Made by a program: the position numbers and the translations under genes. Below are positions 25,988 through 35,499 of a stretch of DNA of 46,990 nt, in pieces. The notes beneath the pieces are model-generated. The model saw only the letters and a list, made by a program, of their open reading frames with translations. It was not told where the DNA came from and searched no databases. Each line of letters starts with the position of its first letter. Position 1 is the first letter of the stretch. This stretch comes from Candidatus Delongbacteria bacterium. GTDB taxonomy: Bacteria > UBA4055. The stretch is from contig JAFGVM010000034.1 of the NCBI GenBank assembly GCA_016937995.1, positions 1 through 46,990 of the forward strand, read 5' to 3'.

Positions 25988-28900
25988 AGATCAATTTCCC
26001 CTTTTTCATAATTGTCTTTCCACCATGGAACTTTAGCCTTAAAATATAAATATAAACTCCGTTACCGGGAATATCTCCATCATCATCTTTTCCGTCCCAT
26101 TCACAGTACTGGAACGAATCAGAGTAATTTACAGGACAATCTTTTAATGATTTAATTTTTCTTCCGTTGACAGTATAGACAGTTATCGTATACGAATCTA
26201 TACTGGTAGTACCGTAAGTTGTAAATCCAAAAGTAGTGCCATTATTCTTTACCGGATTTGGATAATTTAATAAATTACCTATCCATGCACTTGTCGTATC
26301 TTTGGCATTTGTTACAATAAATTCATCGATGACTTCGTTGTAATTGTTTGATGTATCCCATGCTGAAGCTTTGACCAGATGTTTACCTGCGGATAAGTTA
26401 AATAACTGATATTTAGTATACCCCGACTTATATGTGTCCAGATCGTACTGGAAGAATTCATTCAATTCTATCACATCACCGTCAACTTCCATCATCATTT
26501 TATGCCCGATCCCGCCTGAAGTGTTCACACCGTTCTCGTCACTGATCCTGACATAGAATATCGTATTCGGGTCAATAGGATCACCCGGTACATAATTCAA
26601 GCTGTTATAAAGTACATTCAGTTTTGGAGGTATCGTATCTATCACTGCTTCTGCTGACTCACCGACAATACTGACATTCCCGGTAAATCCTGAGAACTCA
26701 TCCTTATCGGAATTATAAGCATAGTAAAGGATTTTACCTTTGTTTTCACCATATGTGAGATCCTTGGGCAGAATAAATTCTGTATTACTCTGTCCGAAAT
26801 TAATAGATGATAGAGCTGAAAGGATAACCTTGCCCGGTAAAGTATAATTGAGCGTACTGTCAACATCGGAATCCCAGTGCTCTTCGTTAAAATACCTAAT
26901 ATCCCTTTCAGAATCAATTATCATAGTATTAAGAATACCGCTTGTACTCTGTATATCAAGCGAATCAGGAATTATCAAAGTCGTTGAGATAGTGTCCAGT
27001 TTCAGTGTGACAAGTCTCACTGAATCAGGTGCCTGTATCACTTTTTTATCCTTGAATAATTTCAGAGCAGGATCACCCAGTAACATGTATGCGCCTGAAT
27101 TATCACTAATATATTCCAACTTACCTTTCTTCAGAGCTTCTCCGATTGTAAGTTTATTGTTTTGATCTTCAAATGTTTTTTTAAGAATTCTTGAAACCAG
27201 ATTTTCATTACTGCCGATAGTAACAGCAGAGACAGCATTTATAAGTCCTATACTTCCTTTGTTCCTGTCTGTAAGCATTCTTTCTGACAGGGATCTGGTA
27301 TAAGGATCATTAAATACCCCGAAACTGCAGGTTGCACCAATCTGAAAGAAGTATCTGTTATAATTATCCAGCAGTGAGTAATTACTTGAGGTCAATAATT
27401 TTTCATGAGCCATCTGAGTTGGTGCTCCATGTCCTACGTATATAAATAAATTAACTCCTTCATGCAGTTTCCTTAATAATTCATCCGCAGCCCTGGGTTT
27501 AAGATACAAACCTGTTGAAGGGGAAAATTCAAAAGGGAACTCTGTTAAGTATAGTTTATCTGCGAATATATTATCCGGAACCACAGGCACAATAATATCT
27601 TCAGTATTATCTATATGGTCTGTCTCTCGCCAGGTGGAACGGTCAGGATTTCTTTCATCATCAACTGCCAGCAGCATTCTTGTATTCATATTCCCGAGAT
27701 TATTATTGTTGATATGACTAACAGTTTTCTCTATTATATTTTCAAGTTCAGTTAAATTCCTGACTGCAAATCTTCCGATCGATACATTTGGAGTAGAAGG
27801 GGTTAAAGAATTAAGATTGGCATAAAAATCATCAGATCCGGCTGCACGGTTAAAACCACCGGAAGCACCAAATTCAACGTCTGACGGGAATATAAAATTC
27901 TTTTCGCTCAGATTTAAGATTCCTTTAAAATCATAATTTCCGTCTGCACCTATCAGAATAAATTCAGATCCCCAGTTCTCAGACGCATATTTTATAAAAT
28001 TCCTAGTTGCAGAAGGTTCCTGGTATCCCCTTCCGAATTCATTGTTCACATCCTTTATATTAACAACTTTTATTGAGTTTACTTTATCTTTGGCATTAAG
28101 ATGTGCCTGGATCAATCCCCCGTTATCATTGTTGTAATGATCATAAAATTCGTCAGGAGAAATTATCACCATATCAAAATTATCATTGATGGAATGTAAC
28201 GTTGTTCTGCCGTTGCTATAATCCAGAACTTCCAAATTCACAGGTGTCTTATAAATACCGTTCCATAGAAAATAATGATTTAGCTGATCAACTGGAGCTA
28301 AGATACATTGATCACTGTCCAGAGTTGAAACTCTAACGTTCAACGGATCGGTAACATCAAAAAGTTTTTTACCATTCGCCTGACCCAGGTTAAACCGGTA
28401 ATTCTGCCCCAGTATCAAATCTGAAACAAAATATTCATTTTCAGTGTCTGCGGTCACACTTCCATTGTAATGCACTTCGTAACTGTACAAATATTTTTTA
28501 TAATCTTCGGTCAAATTACTCATTTTGAGAGTATTGGTCTGGTCTGCCAGAAACTTATCAGCCGGTAAAGTGTACTGAAAATCAATGGAGGTAGATGAAT
28601 ATTCTGTCGTAGGATCATTGTTAACTGTATACTTCATTGATGCATAACCCGGATAAACATTAGCATGTAATAATTTTACTGTCACAGATCCGCTCGGATC
28701 AATGTTCTTTACCGGGAATTGATATGTGGCAGTTTCAAGAGGGTAAATACATCTGGTATACCAGTGGTGTTTATAATCGGTATAAAGTAACTGGTCTCTG
28801 TTATCAAAAAAATACGGTCTGATAAAACTGTTGATATCGGTATATACCGCTTCATTATTTTTCAACTCCTTAACCCTTTTACCTTCATCCACTTCTCCTG

Positions 28901-29912
28901 TTCCAAGATCGATCCAGTAGTAAGAATGGTCAGAGTATTTATTGTAATAATGCTCCAGCTCATTTCCTCTTTTCCATGAATTAGTACCCAAAGCGTAAAA
29001 CTCGATATAGTCATTTGATTCGAACATACCGTCATTATCAGCATCGTTTATCTCGCATGCAATTTCCAAGGCTCCATGATACATAGAGTCGGCGGGATTA
29101 TTAGAAAGATCTTCACCTGCACTGGAATATACTTTTATCCTAGAAGATAGCGTTGATGATATATCCAGACCTTTGTCAGTTATCATTCTCCCTGTAACTT
29201 TATATATACCTTCTGAACCTATCTTGATCTTGATCCATTCTGTCGGTTTATCAAGAAATACTTCCGTCAGGACTTTATTTTTTTTATAAGGATTGATCTT
29301 TGAAAAACTTAAATTCAATATTTTTTCTTCAAAATCATTTGCAGGAAGAATTTTTTTAGAGGGAGTATTTACGAACGGTGTGTTAAATTTTATATTGACG
29401 TCAATTTCACTTATCATCCTTGCTTTATTTTTAGAAAAGACCAGAGGATAATATGTCAGTTTGTATAAATTATGATCATCGACCCTGCCGATATAATCAA
29501 TTGTAACTGCAGATCTTTCTGCATCCTCTCTTTGTCCGGTTTCTTTGTAGTATGAAGACAATATTCCATCCTGACCTTGTAAAAAACTTTGTGCAGGCAC
29601 AAGATCTTTTTTCATTATATCTTCACTTTGCAAGCTGTTGTATGATAATTCCGGAGAAGAATTCATTGGGGCAGAAAAATAATAACTTGTAGAGTAATAT
29701 TCTGTCTCAGGTACATAACCCTCCAAAATAAATTCATCAGGCAAAATAAATTTCTTATACGTTTTACCGTCAATGTTAACATCTCTTGACTCTAATCTTC
29801 CGGATATATCGAAAGTCAATGACAATCCTTTAGAGTATGTTGATAAATTCACAATCTTCGAATTTAATATCATGGATGTAATTAACAGGGTAAAAAAGAT
29901 TATCTTTTTCAT
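25977..29912 (-). CDS. porU: PorU-like C25 (gingipain-type) peptidase of the type IX secretion system
   Basis: This 1311-residue protein starts with a signal peptide (about 1-18). After a beta-rich N-terminal region comes a C25 caspase-like peptidase domain with the catalytic His828 in YVGHGAP and Cys862 in GATCSFG, followed by GDPALKL. The C-terminus carries a YPNPV start and a FlgD Ig-like sorting tail (WDGKDDDGDIPGNGVYIYIL). Length and order fit PorU, the surface sortase that cleaves sorting tails and attaches cargo to LPS. Being the only C25 protein here, and with PorV-like proteins nearby, PorU is the likely role, but a secreted C25 protease with a sorting tail is also possible. It lies 12 bases after uppS. 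Confidence 0.8.
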   Translation of the reverse strand: MKKIIFFTLLITSMILNSKIVNLSTYSKGLSLTFDISGRLESRDVNIDGKTYKKFILPDEFILEGYVPETEYYSTSYYFSAPMNSSPELSYNSLQSEDIMKKDLVPAQSFLQGQDGILSSYYKETGQREDAERSAVTIDYIGRVDDHNLYKLTYYPLVFSKNKARMISEIDVNIKFNTPFVNTPSKKILPANDFEEKILNLSFSKINPYKKNKVLTEVFLDKPTEWIKIKIGSEGIYKVTGRMITDKGLDISSTLSSRIKVYSSAGEDLSNNPADSMYHGALEIACEINDADNDGMFESNDYIEFYALGTNSWKRGNELEHYYNKYSDHSYYWIDLGTGEVDEGKRVKELKNNEAVYTDINSFIRPYFFDNRDQLLYTDYKHHWYTRCIYPLETATYQFPVKNIDPSGSVTVKLLHANVYPGYASMKYTVNNDPTTEYSSTSIDFQYTLPADKFLADQTNTLKMSNLTEDYKKYLYSYEVHYNGSVTADTENEYFVSDLILGQNYRFNLGQANGKKLFDVTDPLNVRVSTLDSDQCILAPVDQLNHYFLWNGIYKTPVNLEVLDYSNGRTTLHSINDNFDMVIISPDEFYDHYNNDNGGLIQAHLNAKDKVNSIKVVNIKDVNNEFGRGYQEPSATRNFIKYASENWGSEFILIGADGNYDFKGILNLSEKNFIFPSDVEFGASGGFNRAAGSDDFYANLNSLTPSTPNVSIGRFAVRNLTELENIIEKTVSHINNNNLGNMNTRMLLAVDDERNPDRSTWRETDHIDNTEDIIVPVVPDNIFADKLYLTEFPFEFSPSTGLYLKPRAADELLRKLHEGVNLFIYVGHGAPTQMAHEKLLTSSNYSLLDNYNRYFFQIGATCSFGVFNDPYTRSLSERMLTDRNKGSIGLINAVSAVTIGSNENLVSRILKKTFEDQNNKLTIGEALKKGKLEYISDNSGAYMLLGDPALKLFKDKKVIQAPDSVRLVTLKLDTISTTLIIPDSLDIQSTSGILNTMIIDSERDIRYFNEEHWDSDVDSTLNYTLPGKVILSALSSINFGQSNTEFILPKDLTYGENKGKILYYAYNSDKDEFSGFTGNVSIVGESAEAVIDTIPPKLNVLYNSLNYVPGDPIDPNTIFYVRISDENGVNTSGGIGHKMMMEVDGDVIELNEFFQYDLDTYKSGYTKYQLFNLSAGKHLVKASAWDTSNNYNEVIDEFIVTNAKDTTSAWIGNLLNYPNPVKNNGTTFGFTTYGTTSIDSYTITVYTVNGRKIKSLKDCPVNYSDSFQYCEWDGKDDDGDIPGNGVYIYILRLKFHGGKTIMKKGKLIFAR

Positions 29913-29924
29913 AATTTCTCTGAT

Positions 29925-30671
29925 TTAGTTATTGTTACCGATCACCTGGGCAGAAGTTTTACCAAACCTTCTCTCCCTGTTCTGAAATGAATGGATCGCT
30001 TTTAAAAAATCTGTTTTAGTGAATTCAGGCCATAGAATATCTGTGATATAAAACTCTGTGTAAGCGATCTGCCAAAGCAGAAAATTACTTACCCTGAATT
30101 CCCCTCCGGTCCTTATCAATAGCTCAGGATCAGGAAGTTCAGCTGTATAAAGATATTTTGAGAATTCATCTTCTGTAACACTGTCCACTCCGCTGGAGAT
30201 AATACTGTTAACAGCATTAATGATCTCTTCCCTTCCTGAATAACTGATCGCCAACTGAAGTGTCATCCCGGTATTATTCGATGTCTCTGAAATAATATCA
30301 ATTATTGACCTTCTTGCTTTTTCAGGTAAATCTTTTATCTCACCTATAAGACTGACCTTAATATTTCTTTCCATCAATGAATTTATTTCTTTAGCTATAG
30401 TTGACACAAGTAGTGACATTAAAGAATTAACTTCGAATTCAGGTCTTTTCCAGTTTTCTTTTGAAAACACATAGATCGTAAGATGTTCAACACCGATGTC
30501 AGTTGAAATTTCAAGAACATCCCTGACAGAATTAACTCCTTCAACATGACCGTTAACTCTATCCATTCCCTGCTTCATTGCCCATCGCCCGTTCCCGTCC
30601 ATTATAATAGCTACATGCTTTGGTATCTTACCGGAGTCTTCCACTTTCTTCTGTAGATGATCTGTTTCCAT
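29925..30671 (-). CDS. uppS: Undecaprenyl diphosphate synthase
   Basis: UppS extends farnesyl diphosphate with cis-isoprene units to give the C55 lipid carrier for peptidoglycan and LPS. The 248-residue product has the catalytic Asp25 in IIMDGNGRWA, the helix with HVEGVNSVRDVL, the YVFSKENWKRP motif, and RTGGEFRVSNFLLWQIAYTE near the C-terminus. It is the first gene of the uppS-porU-tilS-kinase operon; a candidate promoter with an inverted repeat lies upstream. Grouping it with envelope genes is sensible, since cargo attachment and LPS need this carrier. Confidence 0.96.
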   Translation of the reverse strand: METDHLQKKVEDSGKIPKHVAIIMDGNGRWAMKQGMDRVNGHVEGVNSVRDVLEISTDIGVEHLTIYVFSKENWKRPEFEVNSLMSLLVSTIAKEINSLMERNIKVSLIGEIKDLPEKARRSIIDIISETSNNTGMTLQLAISYSGREEIINAVNSIISSGVDSVTEDEFSKYLYTAELPDPELLIRTGGEFRVSNFLLWQIAYTEFYITDILWPEFTKTDFLKAIHSFQNRERRFGKTSAQVIGNNN

Positions 30672-30725
30672 TCGTAATCCGTTTTTTGTATTAATTTAAT
30701 ATTACGTTATATATTTTTTAATGTT

Positions 30726-30768
30726 AATTTAAATTATAAACACAGCATTGTCAAAGCAATATTTGACA
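30726..30768 (-). promoter_or_regulatory. Candidate promoter and inverted repeat upstream of uppS
   Basis: On the minus strand TTGACA (30754-30749), a perfect -35 box, is followed after 17 nt by TAAATT (30731-30726), a weaker -10 box. The -35 is part of a perfect 7-bp inverted repeat, TGTCAAA (30749-30755) and TTTGACA (30762-30768), with a 6-nt spacer, which could be an operator. The rest of the 30672-30838 gap is AT-rich and shows no further structure to me. Confidence 0.45.
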
Positions 30769-30838
30769 CGAATCATCCTGTTCATTCATTATACTGAGTA
30801 AAACAGAAAAGGTTTGAAGATAAAACTTATGCAAAATA

Positions 30839-30864
30839 AAAAGCAGACATAACTGCCTGCTTTT
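30839..30864 (-). terminator. Terminator after the TPR lipoprotein gene
   Basis: AAAAGCAG (30839-30846) and CTGCTTTT (30857-30864) form an 8-bp stem with a 10-nt loop. On the minus strand the stem runs into TTTTTATTTT. It lies about 110 bases beyond the stop of the TPR lipoprotein. Confidence 0.7.
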
Positions 30865-30883
30865 AAATAATTTTGAATTGAAG

Positions 30884-30916
30884 TAAATAAAGATGCTCAA
30901 GGAAGGTCTTTATTTA
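30884..30916. other. Hairpin in the 3' region of the TPR lipoprotein gene
   Basis: A perfect 10-bp inverted repeat, TAAATAAAGA (30884-30893) and TCTTTATTTA (30907-30916), encloses a 13-nt loop. A second small hairpin with arms AGCTT and AAGCT follows at about 30922-30934. Both lie between the TPR gene stop (30973) and its terminator, within a 301-base stretch without a gene (30672-30972). The hairpins could stabilise the transcript or belong to a small RNA; there is no further evidence. Confidence 0.35.
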
Positions 30917-30972
30917 AATAGAGCTTGGAAAGCTTAAAGACACCAAAATAATACCAGCCTAACGAAGAAAGT

Positions 30973-32064
30973 CTATTTTAAATACTCCATATATTTTTGC
31001 GCTTCCTTAGCTCTTCCAAGTTTAGGTAAAACCCTTGTAAGATAATCAGCAGCATCGATCTTTTCTTTTCCAGTGAATGATTCAAAGTTCACATCAAGTA
31101 TATCTACAACTTTTTGCCATTTTTCAGCTTCAAAGTAAAATCTTCCCAAGAAAATTTTTGCTTCATTATCGTTAGGATTCAATTCAACTATTTTTTCAAA
31201 ATTACTGATAGCATCGTCCAGTCTTTTCATCTTTTTAAAAGCAATCCCCTGATTAAATAATACGTCAGCATTATTTGGATCTATTTCTATCAGTTGGTTA
31301 TACATCTTTAAAGCTTCTTCAAAATTATCTTTATCTCTGTAGTAAGCAGCTATCTTAATGATCGCTTCTTTGTTGACAGGGTCAAATTTTAGAATTTCAT
31401 TAAGATATTCTAGAGTTTTAACTTCATCGTTCCTTTCTGTGTAAATGTTCGCCAGATTTATGTACAGGCCCACAAGATTAGCTTTGTCATTTTCAATATC
31501 TGCAATTTTTATACATTCATTAAAAATCTCGATGGCTTTATCCTTGTAGTTCTTGTGCTCCTCGTCAGCCAACTGGAGGTAGATATTACCTATAATGTAT
31601 TTTGTTATAAAGTCATCATTTTTAATTTTATCAGCCAGTAAAAGATCCTTTAATCCAGCCTGTAATGATGCTTTTGCTTTTTCAGGATTGCTGTTAATGA
31701 TCATAACGGCCGGATTGTACCTGTCGTTTATACCTGATTTTCTTAAATTACCGAAAGCTTTTATTGACATATTATCAATGTTAGCTTTTTCATAATTCGG
31801 ATCCAGACTTTTGACCTTTGCAAAACTTTTTTGCATTTGTTCGTAATTTTCTTCGTCGTTCCAAATGTATCCCATTAAATAATGAGCTTCAACGCTTGTA
31901 GAATCCCTTTCTATCTCTTTTCCCAAGTCTCTTTTTGCAGCCTGGTAATCATTTATCTGAATATTAATTTTAGCCCCTGTAATAAAAGGACTTGCTACTT
32001 TACAACTTTGAACTGCTATTAATGTTGCAATTATCATTGATAAAAACATGATCTTTTTTAACAT
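30973..32064 (-). CDS. TPR-repeat lipoprotein
   Basis: From the ATG at 32064 the product is 363 residues with a lipoprotein signal ending in a Cys (IAVQSCKV, Cys21). The rest is a chain of tetratricopeptide repeats, clear for example in DNFEEALKMYNQLIEIDPNNAD and DDAISNFEKIVELNPND. It likely scaffolds protein complexes on the periplasmic face of a membrane. The start is chosen because GGAGAG lies 5 nt upstream; an in-frame ATG at 32139 would add 25 residues before the signal peptide and has no such site. Function unknown; it has its own promoter and terminator. Confidence 0.8.
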   Translation of the reverse strand: MLKKIMFLSMIIATLIAVQSCKVASPFITGAKINIQINDYQAAKRDLGKEIERDSTSVEAHYLMGYIWNDEENYEQMQKSFAKVKSLDPNYEKANIDNMSIKAFGNLRKSGINDRYNPAVMIINSNPEKAKASLQAGLKDLLLADKIKNDDFITKYIIGNIYLQLADEEHKNYKDKAIEIFNECIKIADIENDKANLVGLYINLANIYTERNDEVKTLEYLNEILKFDPVNKEAIIKIAAYYRDKDNFEEALKMYNQLIEIDPNNADVLFNQGIAFKKMKRLDDAISNFEKIVELNPNDNEAKIFLGRFYFEAEKWQKVVDILDVNFESFTGKEKIDAADYLTRVLPKLGRAKEAQKYMEYLK

Positions 32065-32195
32065 ATTACTCTCCGGATTTATTTTTATTTTTTTTAATTT
32101 CCGCTTTAGGAATATATTATCTGGCATGATTTTAGTCAAGAAAAAAGATATGGTTCTACTACGTTCAAAATCTACCTGACAGATATGACATATAA

Positions 32196-32224
32196 ATTAT
32201 TTTTTGTATGGACTTTATTGACAA
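32196..32224 (-). promoter_or_regulatory. Promoter of the TPR lipoprotein gene
   Basis: On the minus strand TTGTCA (32224-32219) and AATAAT (32201-32196) are 17 nt apart, each matching 5 of 6 consensus positions. It lies about 130 bases before the start codon. The same spot has TTGACA on the plus strand, but no -10 box follows at the right distance there. Confidence 0.6.
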
Positions 32225-32325
32225 TTGTGCTTATTTTATCTCGGAGTTACTTCATAATCTGTAAATGATAAGCGAACTTAAAAATTATTCGATTTGAAAA
32301 ATAACATTCTTTAGCAGGATTGAAC

Positions 32326-33306
32326 ATGGTGACAAGATCTCAAAAAATAAGAGTAGTAGCCTTAATTTCGATAGTATCAATGATCTTTTTGTATGTAATG
32401 TTCTTGCTCGTTGGCAGGAAGATATTTACCAGTGAGGATACATATTACATCAAACTTGAAAAACAGTCTGTTTCGGGATTGAATATTGGTGCTGATGTAA
32501 AATATTACGGTATTAATATCGGAAAAGTTGTTGATATTGCTATAAACAGAGATAATACTTCTGAGATCATCGTAACAATAAACATTAAACAAAACACTCC
32601 TATCAAAGCGGGTTCTGTAGCGAATTTACCTTATCAGAGTATTGCAACAGGTTTAAAGCTGATCGAAATTACAGGCGGTGATAAAGATGCGCCTAATCTT
32701 GAACCTGAGAGTTTTATTAACGTCGGAACTGATATGTTCGATAATATCACAGGTAAAGCTGAAATAATCTCAGAGAAAATTGAAATACTATTAAACAATC
32801 TTATACAAGTTACCTCGAATGAGAACCGTGGTAAATTATTTAACCTGATCTCTCAGATCGAAGTTGATGCTCAAAGGCTGGATACTTTACTTAGTCACAC
32901 ATCAGATTACTTCAATGACAATAAAAACAATATTTCTTCACTGATAAAAAATTCAGATAAAATGGTGAAGGAATTTACTATAACTGCCGGTTCACTAAAT
33001 AAACTCATAATAAAAAGTAACAGCTTAATTGAAGCAGGTAAGCTTGAAGAATCATTAAAGAACATACAGGAGATCACCGAAAAATTAAATACTAAAGAAA
33101 TTGCAAATCTGGTTTATTCGATGAATAAACTGATCGGAACATCACAGGAAACTGTAGAACATTTCGACAAAACATTTTTACTGGGAAGAAGGAACTTGTT
33201 AAAATCTATGGAACTTTTTAAGGAAGCTTTAGAAAATATAAATGAATTCGCAATACTTTTAAAAGACAACCCCGATATCTTAATAAAAGGTAAAGAAAGT
33301 GAATAA
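32326..33306 (+). CDS. MCE-domain lipid transport protein, MlaD family
   Basis: MlaD-type proteins form hexameric rings that carry lipids across the periplasm and bind the MlaE-MlaF inner-membrane transporter. The 326-residue protein has one N-terminal membrane helix (about 8-28) and one MCE domain (about 35-130) with SVSGLNIGADVKYYGINIGKV and NLPYQSIATGLKLIEITGG. A long helical tail follows, probably the central tube or coiled coil. Start: the ATG at 32326 has AGGA 6 nt upstream; a TTG two codons earlier lies on top of that site. It is the first gene of a five-gene operon. Confidence 0.9.
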   Translation: MVTRSQKIRVVALISIVSMIFLYVMFLLVGRKIFTSEDTYYIKLEKQSVSGLNIGADVKYYGINIGKVVDIAINRDNTSEIIVTINIKQNTPIKAGSVANLPYQSIATGLKLIEITGGDKDAPNLEPESFINVGTDMFDNITGKAEIISEKIEILLNNLIQVTSNENRGKLFNLISQIEVDAQRLDTLLSHTSDYFNDNKNNISSLIKNSDKMVKEFTITAGSLNKLIIKSNSLIEAGKLEESLKNIQEITEKLNTKEIANLVYSMNKLIGTSQETVEHFDKTFLLGRRNLLKSMELFKEALENINEFAILLKDNPDILIKGKESE

Positions 33307-33922
33307 TAGAACGAAATTATCATTGATCGCTGCATTTTTCATTCTTATTTCCTGCAGTGTAAAGACATTAAAGGAACATTACGTCCTGTCATATTTACCG
33401 GATCCGGCACAAAATGAAAAATACAAATCCGCAAAAATCCCGTTTGATTTTAGAGTTGAAGTACAGAATTTCGAAATGAACAGGATCTATGATCGTAATT
33501 CTATCGTTATAAGAGAATCCTTACACAAGCTGTCGTATGATAAAACGAACGAGTGGGCTTTGCGACCGGACAAAGGTATTCCTGAGCTGCTGGTCTACCA
33601 CATTAATTCACTCAACTTATTTAAGGAATGTAAAATTGATTTTCTTTCCGATAATCCTGATTTTTACATATCTGGTATGATCAGCAATTTAGAGATATAT
33701 AAAAGTGAAATAGCCACTTTTGCTCATGTGAAAATATTCTTTGAGTTTAGAGATAGCTCAAGAAATATCCTTATCAGACACATAATCGATAAAAAAGCTG
33801 AATTGGTAAAACCTGATATCTCTTTCTTCATTAAGACCGTCAGTGATGTATTAAAGGCTGAAACTGATATGTTCCTTTTAAAGATCGTTGACTACTTGAA
33901 AACTCATGCGGGAGATGACTAA
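33299..33922 (+). CDS. PqiC/YmbA-like ABC-transport auxiliary lipoprotein
   Basis: The 207-residue product has a lipoprotein signal (FILISC, Cys19). The early HYVLSYLPDP, the central EVQNFEMNRIYDRNSIVIRESLHKL and NEWALRPDKGIPELL match the ABC_trans_aux (PF03886, PqiC) family pattern. PqiC is an outer-membrane lipoprotein that forms a ring docking to MCE tunnels, linking them to the outer membrane. The start is GTG at 33299, overlapping the MCE gene by 8 bases, and its stop overlaps the next start by one base (TAATG). Confidence 0.8.
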   Translation: MNNRTKLSLIAAFFILISCSVKTLKEHYVLSYLPDPAQNEKYKSAKIPFDFRVEVQNFEMNRIYDRNSIVIRESLHKLSYDKTNEWALRPDKGIPELLVYHINSLNLFKECKIDFLSDNPDFYISGMISNLEIYKSEIATFAHVKIFFEFRDSSRNILIRHIIDKKAELVKPDISFFIKTVSDVLKAETDMFLLKIVDYLKTHAGDD

Positions 33923-35493
33923 TGCTTACTCGTAGACTACTTTTGGTACTGTTCTTTATATTGATTTTTATGTCCACCGGGTATGCAAAACAATTTGATA
34001 CATGGATGGCTGACCCCTTGGATATGCAACTGAAAACCGAAGCTGTGGATGATCAACTTGGTTTTGGAAGACTGTTCATTCCTGTAATGACAAAGATGGA
34101 ATGGGAACCTGCAATTAAAATTTATTCCGGTGAAGAATTAGTATACGACGGCAAAATTGGAGAGAGTATATTCCTGAAACCGGGAAAATATACATTATTA
34201 TTCGGCTCATCTTCTGAAGATGAAGACCTGATCCAAAAATATTTTACGATCAATGAACAACAAACAACTATTATTCAACCTGACTGGTCAGGACTGCTTG
34301 TAAATGTGATAAATGAAAATCTTGAGAACATTCGTTTCGGATATGAGATCATACATTTTTCCACACGTGTTTCCGTAGGAACAATGTACAGCAGAGAAGA
34401 AAATGAATATGAGAAAGTAATGAACACATGGATCCTCCCTCCCGGAAAGTATAAGCTGATCAAAATAGGAGAACCGTTTAACACCATACAGAATTTTACA
34501 ACATTTGAGTTAAAAGAAGGTGAATTGAATAAGATAAATATCGTTATCAGCAGTTTAACTAATACATTGATCGGAGCGGGAGAATTAAAATTTCTTGAGG
34601 ATAAAAAAACCATTCAAAAGAGCTGGCACAATTATATGTACCTCAAAGGATCATTCAATCTGAACCATAATAATAAACTGGACGAACTGGAACCTCAAAC
34701 CGATCTTACATTTACAGGTAAGGTGGATAACAGATTCATTTATGATAAAAACCCGTACTATTTAAGACTAACTCAATATACCGAAGAACAATGGACAAAA
34801 CCGGCAGATTTTGACAACTTACGGATCAGTTCTGATGAATTAAGTTTAGAAAATACAGCTATTTACTATTTTACTAAGATATTCGGGATTTATTCCGAAA
34901 TAAATCTTGACACAAAGATATTCCCGGGAGAATACATCAATGTGGACCTTGATATAAATGATCAGGTAATCTTGATCACTCAAAGCGGGGACTCAACATA
35001 CTACACAGACAGAGATGTTCAGAGGATCTCAGATTCATTTTCACCACTTTCCGTGAAAGAAGAATTAGGATTGAATTTTTCGATCGTAAAATCTTCAAAT
35101 TCAAATTTTTATATCAGGACCGGTGTAGGTTTGTTTCAATATCTGAACGACAATGTTTATTTTAAAGATGTAGAGAACAGTACAGCGAACACTCATATTT
35201 TTAACGAACTCGAGAATAAATTTTTGACAGGATTAACTTTTTCTGCAGGATTAGATATTCGTTTTTTAAATAATGTCACGTATATATCAAAAGCTGATTT
35301 CACTTATTATTTATCCAATGATAAAAATTATGATCTTGAATGGGATAACAATATTGTGTTTAAACTCTTTAAATATGTTTCCATCGACTATAATTTAAAT
35401 CTTGCTTACAACTATGAAAAGGGATCTGATCTCAATTATCTGATGTATGATAATAAGTTCGCCCTTGAATTCTCTTACTATTTAAACAATTAG
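33922..35493 (+). CDS. Predicted outer-membrane protein in an MCE operon (N-terminal beta-rich domain plus barrel)
   Basis: I do not recognise this 523-residue family. It has a signal peptide (about 1-22, ending in GYA). Residues about 60-215 are beta-rich with repeated carboxypeptidase-regulatory-like modules (IFLKPGKYTLLFG and WILPPGKYKLIKIG). From about 230 to the end, long amphipathic strands of alternating polar and hydrophobic residues suggest a beta-barrel, ending in FALEFSYYLNN. It sits between the PqiC-like lipoprotein and MlaE with a one-base overlap to the former. I infer an outer-membrane partner of the MCE system. Confidence 0.7.
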   Translation: MLTRRLLLVLFFILIFMSTGYAKQFDTWMADPLDMQLKTEAVDDQLGFGRLFIPVMTKMEWEPAIKIYSGEELVYDGKIGESIFLKPGKYTLLFGSSSEDEDLIQKYFTINEQQTTIIQPDWSGLLVNVINENLENIRFGYEIIHFSTRVSVGTMYSREENEYEKVMNTWILPPGKYKLIKIGEPFNTIQNFTTFELKEGELNKINIVISSLTNTLIGAGELKFLEDKKTIQKSWHNYMYLKGSFNLNHNNKLDELEPQTDLTFTGKVDNRFIYDKNPYYLRLTQYTEEQWTKPADFDNLRISSDELSLENTAIYYFTKIFGIYSEINLDTKIFPGEYINVDLDINDQVILITQSGDSTYYTDRDVQRISDSFSPLSVKEELGLNFSIVKSSNSNFYIRTGVGLFQYLNDNVYFKDVENSTANTHIFNELENKFLTGLTFSAGLDIRFLNNVTYISKADFTYYLSNDKNYDLEWDNNIVFKLFKYVSIDYNLNLAYNYEKGSDLNYLMYDNKFALEFSYYLNN

Positions 35494-35499
35494 ACCTAA

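Noticed and set aside
32218-32246. Plus-strand promoter for the MCE operon starting with TTGACA
   Set aside because: No -10 box within 15-19 nt downstream; the site fits the minus-strand promoter of the TPR gene instead.
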